This document shows positions 1 to 10,400 of a stretch of 64,000 bases of DNA, in pieces. The position numbers and the translations under genes are program-made. A model generated the notes under the pieces. The model saw nothing but the letters and a program-made list of their open reading frames with translations. It was not told the origin of the DNA and did no database searches. This DNA comes from Morella rubra (Eukaryota; Streptophyta; Magnoliopsida; Fagales; Myricaceae). The stretch is taken from NCBI GenBank assembly GCA_003952965.2, contig RXIC02000016.1, forward strand, positions 768 to 64,767. The letters are read 5' to 3'. Position 1 is the first letter of the stretch. Each line of letters opens with the position of its first letter.

Positions 1-667
1 TACGGGTTTTTGTTGGATTAATTGTTCAGTGGGAAAAGGCGCTCTTTCTCACGAAGTATCTCCGTTGTGATAATACGGGATTGAATTGCCTGTAGTTCGT
101 GTGATTTTTCATTTGAATTATTTGGATTTCACTTTTGCGACAATTGAACATGATGTTTGGTTTCTTAATCTTGCCAGTGTTTCGTTTTTCCCTGCTATTT
201 GAGTTTGTCAGAACTGCTTCTTTGTCTTGCTAAAATGAAAGGTTGAGAATTCCATTCTTTCTATTTCGATGCTGTATACTTTGTAGTGGAAAGTTTGCCG
301 CTTTTGCGGCATAATATTCTAGGATAATGCGAGTCATGCTCTAGAAGTTTTTAGATTCTCGATTCTCTGTCTTACGATTCGGCGAGCTAGAATTCTCATG
401 AAAGCTCGAGTCAATTGGGTGCTGATTCGGCGTTGAAACAAGTGAAAGCTGCTAGCTTTTCCATGATGAATTTACTAAATTTGGAGATATTTTGGTGTTA
501 CAAATTTGTAGAAAAAAGAACTTATTAAGTTCATATTGTCATCTAAATGACAGTATTTTATGTAAATGAACCGTCTTTGGCCACTGTAATTGATTATAGT
601 TTGAGCTGCTTTCTTTAATTTATGTAAAACCTTACGATTGTCCCTGTTTTCAGCTTCTGTGGAATAG
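1..667 (+). promoter_or_regulatory. CPN60B promoter and 5' leader
   Basis: Non-coding stretch before the CPN60B start. It has no long reading frame on +. A pyrimidine-rich tract ending in CAG at 651-653 looks like a 3' splice site just before the start codon, so the 5' leader probably contains an intron; its donor could not be fixed. No TATA box was assigned with confidence. Confidence 0.5.
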
Positions 668-3600
668 ATGGCATCAACTTTCACAGCCATGTCTTCAGTT
701 GGTTCCTTGGCTGCTTCTAGCTGCCGAGCTATGGATATAAAAATGTGCCCCTTCTACACAGTTGTCATCTTCTGCTTCCGTTTCTTCCTGCTCATTTGCT
801 AGGAGGCAGAATGTTATGTCACGGAGAAATCGCTCTCCTAAGATTTGTGCCATGGCAAAAGAATTGCATTTCAACAAGGATGGCTCGGCTATTAAGAAAC
901 TGCAAGTGAGTCTTTAGTTATGACACTGCTGGCTGTTGATTTGTTGGAGAGAAGTTCCGATTCTGTCTATTTGCTTCTTTTTTACTACCTACAATATATG
1001 TCCTATTTCAGACTGGTGTGAACAAGCTTGCGGATCTGGTTGGAGTTACTCTTGGTCCAAAAGGCAGGAATGTTGTTCTGGAAAGCAAGTATGGCTCCCC
1101 AAAAATAGTTAACGATGGTGTTACCGTGGCAAAAGAGGTACGCTACACTTCCAGTGTTCATAGTTCGAAGGTTGTTTGTTTATCTCTAAAGACATATGGT
1201 TTCTATCTGATGGATTGTGTATGTGTTAGTTTCCGTTATTGTAGAAACTAAGATTCACTGAACTTGATGTCTTTATGTTGATAATGACTTTCTATGTTAT
1301 GCTATTCCTCCTTTGACAGCTTCTTCCTTTCATCTACTTCCCCACCCCAAACCTAGCAACCTCTTATTTCATCTGCTTGACGTACTTATGGATTTGGGCC
1401 TTTGGCCTGTTAGGTAGAGTTGGAGGACCCAGTTGAGAACATCGGTGCCAAGTTAGTGAGACAAGCGGCTGCCAAGACTAATGATTTGGCTGGTGATGGA
1501 ACAACAACATCGGTTGTTCTTGCACAAGGTCTTATAGCTGAGGGTGTCAAGGTTCGTATTTTATTCATGCCTTTACAATTTTTGGGAATCTGTCGGCTTT
1601 GTTGAGTCCACTTCCTAGATAAAACAACCGTTTAGGAGGACTTCTTATATGAGTTATGATTTCAGGTGGTTGCAGCAGGTGCAAACCCTGTTTTAATTAC
1701 TCGAGGTATTGAGAAGACCACAAAAGCTCTAGTGGCTGAGCTTAAGCTGATCTCAAAAGAGGTAATGCTTATCTACCTTTAAGCATCAGGATTCTAGTGC
1801 CAGCATAATTCTCCACGTTCTTGCCCCACTCAGTTTCTTGTGATGTCACTGGTTGAATGCCAATGGCTGGCTTTGGACTGCAGGTTGAAGACAGTGAGCT
1901 GGCTGATGTGGCAGCAGTTAGTGCTGGAAACAACTATGAAGTAGGAAATATGATAGCTGAAGCCATGAGTAAGGTGGGTCGTAAAGGTGTGGTGACCCTA
2001 GAAGAGGGAAAAAGTGCAGAGAACAGCCTCTATGTTGTTGAAGGAATGCAATTTGATCGGGGTTACAGCTCACCTTATTTCGTCACTGATAGTGAGAAAA
2101 TGGCAGTTGAATATGAAAATTGCAAGGTGTGCATTTGTCAGAGCTTAAGAGCTTACCTCCCCTGCGCCCCAAACCACACTTACACAAAAAAAAAATGGTG
2201 GCTGTAATATTTGCCAGCTTTGCTAATAGATGTGGTTTTTTGATGCAGTTGCTTCTTGTTGATAAGAAAATAACAAATGCAAGGGATCTTATTAACATTC
2301 TAGAGGAAGCTATTAGAGGTGGGTATCCAGTTGTGATAATTGCGGAGGACATTGAACAAGAAGCCTTAGCTACTCTGGTTGTGAACAAGCTCAGAGGGGC
2401 TTTGAAAATTGCTGCACTCAAAGCCCCTGGTTTTGGAGAGCGCAAGAGCCAGTACCTTGATGATATTGCTATTCTCACTGGAGGTCAGTTGACATCACGT
2501 ACTCTTTAACTGTTCTCTGGGGTCTTCTTTCCTGGTTGCTCTATTCTTATTTGAAAGTTTCTGATGTTTTCTTCTGTGATATTTTTTCAAGTGTTTTTGA
2601 GTGATCTCGTGATCTGGCTTGCAGGAACTGTAATCAGAGATGAGGTGGGGCTCACCTTAGACAAAGCTGATAAGGAGGTACTTGGCCATGCTTCTAAGGT
2701 GGTGCTTACCAAGGACACTACCACAATTGTCGGAGATGGAAGCACACAGGACGTAGTAAACAAGAGAGTTGCACAGATTAAAAATCTTATTGAGGTATAG
2801 ATCTCCTGTCCTCTGTGTCTGTCAGTCTCTTTCGCTCGCAGACAGAGACACACATGCAAAGAATTGTGTGGGGTTGATTCTTATTACTTTTAGGCTAATT
2901 GAAATGGCATCCTCACACAGGCTGCAGAGCAAGACTATGAGAGGGAAAAACTAAATGAAAGGATAGCGAAGTTGTCAGGTGGTGTTGCCGTCATACAGGT
3001 AAGTTATCAATTAATAGTTTTACATTGGTTTATGATTTTTAGCACAGAATCTTATGTTGATCAATTTTATTTTGAACACAAGGTTGGTGCACAAACTGAG
3101 ACAGAGCTGAAAGAGAAGAAACTAAGAGTTGAAGATGCTCTTAATGCAACAAAGGTAACACATAATTATACATAAGAAGTATATCTGTGCCATTAAGTTT
3201 CAGGTTAGAGATAAGTTCTCGACAGGTCTGCTACAAACGAGGTAGAGTGGTTTACAATTTCAATGGTTTTCAGGCTGCCGTGGAGGAAGGTATTGTTGTT
3301 GGTGGTGGGTGCACTTTGCTGAGACTTGCATCAAAGGTGGATTCTATCAAGGACAGCCTTGACAACGATGAAGAAAAGGTTACTCTTTACTGAAGTTTTT
3401 CAAGTCTTGGCACTGAGAACATCATGAAAGACACATAGAAGCAATAAAGCCATCAACTAAGTTGAAATTTGCCAATTTATAGATGTTGAATTTAAAAGAA
3501 TGCATCACTTTCTTATTTGAGCTTCTAAAAAAAGTGCTTTCGGCTCAATCTATATGGATTATTTTCAGGTTGGAGCAGATATAGTCAAGAGAGCCTTGAG

Positions 3601-4484
3601 TTATCCTTTGAAATTGATTGCCAAGAATGCTGGTGTTAATGGAAGTGTGGTTAGTGAGAAGGTATGCTCATCTTTCTTGTCGTTGCTGTATGTGTTGATT
3701 CGGTTCTGTGTTGTACTGTTGTAACTAGTTTTTCTTTTTTTCTTTCAGGTGCTCTCCAGTGACAATCCTAAATATGGATATAATGCAGCAACCGGACAAT
3801 ATGAAGATCTAATGGCTGCTGGAATCATTGATCCTACTAAGGTGAGTTGTCACATTGAAACTTAATAGGGAAAGTACAAGATGGTTTTGACCTTTTGGTG
3901 TGTTTTCATCGGAAGCTGTCCTGGAAGTTATAAATTTGACGAGTTGATAGAATAGATGCTAGAGTAATTTGTCGTGAGTGCAGTCTTATATGCCCGCCAG
4001 AAAGGTGTGTGGATCACTTTCGCTTCTTAAGAATGACGTAAAAGGTTTTTAACTTTGAATGACATCTTATTAGTAACCCAGAGACAATGATGCTGCGATG
4101 CTTTGCGGCCAAGTGAACTATTACTTTTCAATGTTTTTCTTTAACCTGAGTCTCAAATCTAGCTACTTAGAAACGTCTACATTTCTTATTTCAGGTTGTC
4201 AGATGTTGCCTTGAGCATGCTGCCTCAGTAGCAAAGACATTCTTGATGTCGGATTGTGTAGTTGTCGAAATCAAGGAGCCTGAACAAATGCCTGCTGGCA
4301 ACCCAATGGACAATTCAGGTCTGTAATGGCTTAATGCAAAATTATAACTGAGTGATTGTTCCTTAGCTTTTCTGCGCCTTTTTTTTTTTTTCCCTAAGCT
4401 CGCTTTTCTGCTGTTGAAAAACTAGTTTTTCTAACATATCATGCTGTGGGCTCTTTCTTGGTTGCATCAGGATACGGCTACTAA
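668..4484 (+). CDS. CPN60B: Plastid chaperonin 60 beta subunit, frameshifted in exon 1
   Basis: GroEL-type chaperonin of the plastid stroma; with CPN60 alpha it forms the ATP-driven folding cage, for example for Rubisco large subunits. Fourteen exons fit GT-AG rules: 668-905, 1012-1137, 1414-1551, 1666-1761, 1884-2126, 2249-2483, 2625-2794, 2921-2998, 3083-3154, 3274-3378, 3569-3661, 3749-3841, 4195-4318, 4471-4484. Visible family marks are [11 protein letters not shown] (exon 2), the nucleotide-binding GDGTTT (exon 3), the catalytic-Asp segment VEDALNATK (exon 9), VVGGG (exon 10) and the C-terminus NPMDNSGYGY. Exons 2-14 stay in frame throughout, giving about 607 residues in total if one base is ignored, the usual length. 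Oddity: from the ATG at 668 ([10 protein letters not shown]) one extra base near 737-738 shifts the frame to a TAG at 800-802. The remaining transit-peptide and mature sequence lies in the next frame, with ATGs at 816 and 852. This is either a true mutation or an assembly error. Confidence 0.96.
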
Positions 4485-4746
4485 GTTTGACTTCCGATAG
4501 CGGTTTCTCAAGCGGCTTTGGTTAGATGCGAAGGAGGAAGAGTGAGAAGATTGGAAGGAACTTGAGTAGCAGCACAAGATATGTTGGTTTGATTTTTTTG
4601 TAAATTAAAGATGTCCCCAGTTAAAGACCAACTTCTGGTGAGGCATGTTTTCAGGGCTTAAGAGTAATGCCATTACATGTAGAACGTCCAGCTTATAATG
4701 CTTTTTTAGCTTCGGGGACTGCCTTAAGCGATTTCCAGTTCAATAA

Positions 4747-4776
4747 TTCTCTCTCTCTCGCTCTTCTCTCTCTCTG
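4747..4776 (+). repeat. Imperfect CT microsatellite
   Basis: Run of CT dinucleotides interrupted by CG and TT, just downstream of CPN60B. Confidence 0.85.
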
Positions 4777-6219
4777 TGTGGCTACTTGGGGTTTTCTCTG
4801 TGTGTCCATGCACGAGGGGATTACTTATTCTGCCATTTCTCTCTGCGTTGGCCGGAGGGTAACAAAACAAAAAGACATGAAAGTCTCAAGCTTGTGCTTA
4901 TGATAGATCGTGGATTCTATGTGGCTTATTGAAGTAAGCTGGTCAGTACATGACAAGTGGGAGGGGGATAAAGGCAACTCGGAGATTCACGTGAGCCTAT
5001 TCAATGAAGAAGACGATATACTTTTATGACTAAATTGGACTCGAGAAACCGCAAAGTAGGAACGTGGAATCAACCATGTATTTATTTATTAATCCCAATA
5101 CAAGAAAGCGACGACAGTTTGAAAAGCCCACGATGAAGTGTATGTGGGTATAGCTACGGGTTTTAAACAAGGACCTGCATCATTCTGGTAATCTCTAAAC
5201 GCCAAAGAATTAGAATTTTGAAGTGGACGGGCAAGTTGATTAAAGGTTTCTTATGGAGTTTGGCGTAAACCTTAAAGCATAAATACGCCAGTATAATTCC
5301 AAAATTGTAGTCATCTAAACTTCTGAACTTACGCACGTTGACCTCTTTCTAATTCCAAAACTTTCATATCGGTAAGGCCGGCCAAATCTTTAATCTTCAA
5401 GAGTTGGATCACCTCAATCCATCTCTTAGGTGCCTATTCTTATTGCATAAATAAGATGATCATTGTTAGAGCGATAGTCTTTGCTGGATTGGACGACATG
5501 CTTTGTTTAAATATGTATCTCGAGACATAACTATCGTTAACCTCGAATCTTTACGATTGTTATGGAATTTAACGTGGGGTTATAGGAGTTAATATGATCC
5601 TTGTACTTACCAATTAGCTTTCTCTGTGTAGTGGCCCAGTGGGACTTTGTACAAAAAAAAAATCTCATGCGAATGTTTATCTGGATTGAGAAGGGAGTTA
5701 ATTGAGCATGGTTGTAATTAATTATGGTGAAAATTAGGAAGATTTAATTATATCATTATCTAAATTATGCCAGATTTTAAAATAAATATTGCATGATTTC
5801 ATACTTTATAAATACATTTGAGGGAGAAAGAGGATATCTCTTTTATAGTTTTTATCAAAATATAGAAAGTAAAAGAAAAGAAGGAATATGGAAATTAAAT
5901 GCTCATTACCCTCAAAAAGTTTGGTGGGTTGTAAAGCCTAACTCTTCATACGTATATGGGTTTCATAAACTAAAAAGTTTTAAATTTTAGATGTCAGAAA
6001 GTAAGAACTAATAAAATATAACTTCCTCGTATTAGGAAGATAAATCTAACAAAAGTAATACTTTAATTTTGTATTTTTAAAAAAAAGGAAAAAAAAACAT
6101 ACGGAGCAAGAAAAAAGACCAAGTCCTGAATGGTGCATTTTATGCGTATATATTGAAACGAAAACATTATTATAATAACTATAGAAGTAATGTCACGACT
6201 CGCAAACCAGAAACGTACC

Positions 6220-6221
<2 letters not shown>

Positions 6222-6250
<29 letters not shown>
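6222..6250 (+). repeat. GA microsatellite upstream of the Pumilio gene
   Basis: About 14 uninterrupted GA units, followed by a further GA-rich stretch to about 6263. It lies roughly 120 bp before the pyrimidine-rich likely 5' leader of the Pumilio gene. GA repeats are common in plant promoters and can be bound by BBR/BPC factors; that role here is inference. Confidence 0.9.
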
Positions 6251-6253
<3 letters not shown>

Positions 6254-6359
6254 GGGAGAGAGACCATGGCATTGCATAATGTTATTCCATGCATGTAATT
6301 TGCTAATCTCGCATTGTAGTTTGCGTGTGTTGTTGTGTTCCATCGTATTATGGTACATA

Positions 6360-7413
6360 GCCAATGCCACCTCTTTCCCTCTCTTCCTCCACTCTCTCTT
6401 CAGTCCATTGAAAAAACCTCTCCTTCTTCTTCTTCACGCCGCCACACTTTTTCTCTTCTCTTTTTGGTACATCTTCTGTGTTCACACTCAGCCGTGGCCT
6501 CGTTTTCTCTCTAATACAGACTCTTCTGTCGCTGGTACGCCTTTTTCCAGACATGGGTTTCTCTTCGTTACTCTGTATGACATTGGCTTTTGAGTTTCAT
6601 CTGCATTGTTCCTTCATCGCTTTTGGAGTTCTGATTATCTGTGATTCTGGATTTTCTTCTGATGATCGGGCGATATCTGGGTGTTGGCACATGTTGACGA
6701 ACTGGTGGAATCTGGATTCTGATTCTATAGGAATTGCTCTCGCATTCGGATTTATTTTTTATTTTTTGCTTTTATTGGACATAGGCATTTGAATTGGTCT
6801 GATAACTTCGATGATGATGATAGTCGTTCCGAAGTTCTTTGGGCTCTTTTCCCGAACCGGGTTTTTGGCATTGTTTCCTAGTTTAGAATCTGGTAGTATT
6901 TACTGATCTTAGCTAGTCTTCCTGTTGTGTGAATTGCTGCTTTTAAAGTTTTCCTTTTGTTTTCATTTTTGACATAATCGTGTCTTGGTTTGGGGACTTT
7001 GGTCACAGGGATATAGAAGATGATGAATCAAATCAATCATTTGGAATTTGGACGATTAGTTGCCTTAGTGGGAGCGGTTACGATAATGGTTTTTATCAGA
7101 TGGTTCTTTAGTCCTTAAGGAAAATAACCCTTGCTAGGAAACAACTCTGGTTGGAATGGATGGTTCTTTACGATAATAAATGTTTTCTTATTGCACAATG
7201 CACGTTGGAATCTTGTAAACAAATTTCTTAAGTTGTTAGATGCAGCGAAGTTGATGATCTTTCGTGTAATTAGTTTGAATGAAGCTTTTAAGATTGTTTT
7301 CAATCTTAAAATTCTTACTGGTTTAAGTAATCTTTTTTTCCTTGCTGAATTGAAGGACTTTTGTTATGTGGATCTTCTTTGCCTGGTAAAGCTTACTCTG
7401 TTTGGCAGTTTGG
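6360..7413 (+). promoter_or_regulatory. Likely 5' leader and leader intron of the Pumilio gene
   Basis: A CT-rich segment (about 6365-6540) resembles a plant 5' UTR. A possible donor GTACGC follows at about 6535, and a likely acceptor TTTGGCAG ends at 7408, six bases before the first in-frame ATG of the coding exon. The leader would then contain an intron of about 0.9 kb. Transcript data would be needed to fix it. Confidence 0.45.
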
Positions 7414-10400
7414 ATGCTTAAACCTTCTGTGATTTGCAAAATGAAGGAAATGAGAACTGAACTGGAACTTGATGAGTTGGAGAAGCTTCTCGGTGAGATT
7501 CCAAATGCCACTTATGGGAAACCACATTGTGATGAATCTGGACCAAAGATGGTGTCTCTGGAGGGAAGTTTGTCTCTCGATCCGTGTGAATTCCTGTACA
7601 AGGCCCATCAGTGAGAAACTCCAAAACTATGGGAGTTTGGATGAGGGAAAAATCTCAGTCAATAAAATTAAGCAATCACCTATTATAAGTGGAAGAGAGG
7701 AAATGAATCTGCCCGATGACCAGTCCTTGACATCAGCATTTGCAGGATTGGGCTTTACTGATGGTATGACGGTGGGAGCTGGGGGTCCTCTGCCAGAGTC
7801 TAAATCCTTAGAAAATTGCTCCATGTTCTTGGGTGGCCACTATCTAAATGTCTTAGAGAAACCAAATTCCAATCTGGATCCACAGATGAGGGTTGTCCCA
7901 GAGAATTTTTCTGCGAATGCCCCATTTGCTAATGCGGTTCAAGGCTTCCAGTTCCTCTCTAATGTGCCGGTTCCTGCAATGCCAGATCAGGAACAGTTCT
8001 TCCCGGGTGCACAATCTGTGCTGCCTTATTCTCATTCACATCAATTAAACCCGCCTCCAACCAGTTGGAGCAATGTGGAAGAGGAACAATATTATAGGAT
8101 GCATCAGCAGTACTTGTACTTGCAGCAGTTTCCTATTCAGCGATTTGAAGCTCAGCATCCTATTCAAGCACAGGGGAATGTCACGACTAGACTGATGAGT
8201 GAGAACCTGAGACAGCCCTATTTTGAGGTGCCAATCTCTAACCAGCTTGTAAAATCGAGACAAGAATCATTTTGGACAAACTATAGGGGTTCAAACCAAC
8301 CACATCCTGCCCTCTCTTTCACAGAATCTGATGCAATGCCAGGTCTGGTCAAAGTGGCAAAACACAAGTTTCCTGAAAGAATTCTGACAAGGTCCCAAGG
8401 AATGAACACACTCAAAACTGTGAAGTTTGGCTCTGTTGATGGAAAAGAATCGGTAGACCATGTCACCCAAAATGGGGAAGTTCCCTCACATTGTCAGCTC
8501 TGGGATACAATTTCTACTCCAAGGACTGTAGACTTCCAGTTAGATAGTTTGAACTCATGGGGTTTTCCCCTAAAACTACTGATATTAAAAGTATTTATCA
8601 TGGGCTCACTGCCTCAAGCCAAAAAGTATAACTCTGTTAATGAGGTCGCTGGCAGAGTATATCTCATGGCCAAAGACCAACATGGTTGTCGCTTCTTGCA
8701 GAGAAAGTTGGCTGAGGGAGCCCCAACAGATGTTGAAAAGATTTTTGTTGAGATTGTTGATTACATTGTTGACCTCATGACGGATCCTTTTGGAAATTAT
8801 CTAGTTCAGAAGCTGCTTGAAATTTGTGATGAGGATCAGCAGATGCAAATACTTCATGCCATCACTAGACAATCTGGGGAACTTGTTAGGATTTCATGTA
8901 ATATGCATGGGTTGGCTCTCTGTCTCTGTCTCTCTCTCTCTAAGATGCCTTTGTTATTCTGCAATATCTGTACTGTTTAGAATTGATGTTTTAGTTGTCT
9001 GCTGACTTTTTTCTTCCAAACGGCAGGACTAGGGCTGTTCAGAAGGTCATTGAAACCCTTAAGACTCCAGAGCAGTTCTCCATGATTGTTTCCTCATTGA
9101 AGCCAGGTATCGTGACTTTAATGAAAAACGTTAATGGCAATCATGTTGCACAGCGCTGCTTGCAGAAATTAGTGCCTGAATACAGTGAGGTAAGAATTAT
9201 ATGTTTTGCGCATATACTCTTTCAGTTAAGCTCGTGTGGTAACAGAAATACTTGTGTGAAAAAGATGTTTACCACATTGTGCACATGATGTTCCACGAAT
9301 TATTCCAGTTAGGTTTACTTGTCATAGAGGGAAGACATCCTCAAGTTGAAAGTGTACAAAGGATGTCACCCGTTTTCTAAGCTAGATTATGTCTATATAT
9401 GACAAGAGTTAAATCCAGCATAGCTTGCCTTAAGAGTAGAAGGTGCTGAAAAAAAGGGAACAGCATAGCTTGCTTCAACTTCTGGCTTTATACAAGTTTT
9501 TAGCCATATTTGTGCTTGTTAATTGAGTTGCACCTCAAATTGACCGCCGTGGAATCTTTTAGCTCTACATTCCTCAAGTGGAAGAGATTAGGAAGTGGTC
9601 TTCAGAGCATGAGGCTAATGAAATTTAAAAGTGAAAGAAAATGATGTTTTCCTTATCAAAATAGATTTATTTTGGAGATCCATATCCTAGGAACCAATAA
9701 GTGTCTCGTTTGCAATTGCATCAATATTATGGATTCCAAGCATCCATACCTTGTATAATGAATAAACATTGGAAGGTGCCAGAGTTTATTTTTGTCCTAG
9801 AGGTTTCTTAGCTGGACCCGTACCATTGGTTTGCATCTCTGCGGTAACTCATTAAGCATGTCTTCTTTTGTTTGCTTTTATGCTTTAGCGTTATTTTGTT
9901 ACTTCTTGTCTCACTTAATATTGGGGAAGATGGACAATATTTTGCACATCTCAGTGGCTTCTTTGGTGATTGCGTAGGCATTGTTGTTCATAATTTGGTT
10001 GCTAAAATTATTAGAAGTATGGAACTGTGGGGAATTTCTATCTTGTGCTTCTGCCCTTAAAATCTTTAGTACATTGGCTCATTTCAGATATCACTGGAAA
10101 AATAAATGATTCTACATTCACAAGGTAGTGCCTAGTTCATACATGAATAGCAACACTTGCACAAAGCCTATTCAATATACTCACTTGTATTAACTCAATT
10201 GATCTGATTATGATGTTGTTCCTCTATGATGAAGCATTTAGCATATTACATGCCTCACACTTTGTGGTGGCAAAATTGTGACGATCCTATGTGACTTGAC
10301 TCTGTTATTCTCTTAAGAATGAGCTGAGGTCTTGGATTAAGTCCCATTGGGTGCAAGTGTAACTTACCGATCAAGTAACTAGAAATTGAAATAAACTTTT

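Larger units (their letters stand above)
4485..6359. other. CPN60B 3' UTR and intergenic DNA
   Basis: The first 150 or so bases after the CPN60B stop are likely 3' UTR. The rest is AT-rich DNA without a supported gene; the short open frames here have no recognisable protein features. It holds two microsatellites, listed separately. Confidence 0.6.

Noticed and set aside
6153-6593. 146-codon open frame over the GA repeat and CT-rich leader
   Set aside because: It is low complexity (Arg-Glu repeats from GA units, then Leu/Ser/Phe from a CT-rich leader). The region fits a promoter and 5' UTR.
7469-7614. ATG at 7469 as the Pumilio start, giving one long open frame to 8980
   Set aside because: Its first 50 or so residues are Trp/Arg/Cys-rich and look like the wrong-frame reading of the acidic DELEKLLGEIP segment in the 7414 frame. 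A frame break is more likely than this start.
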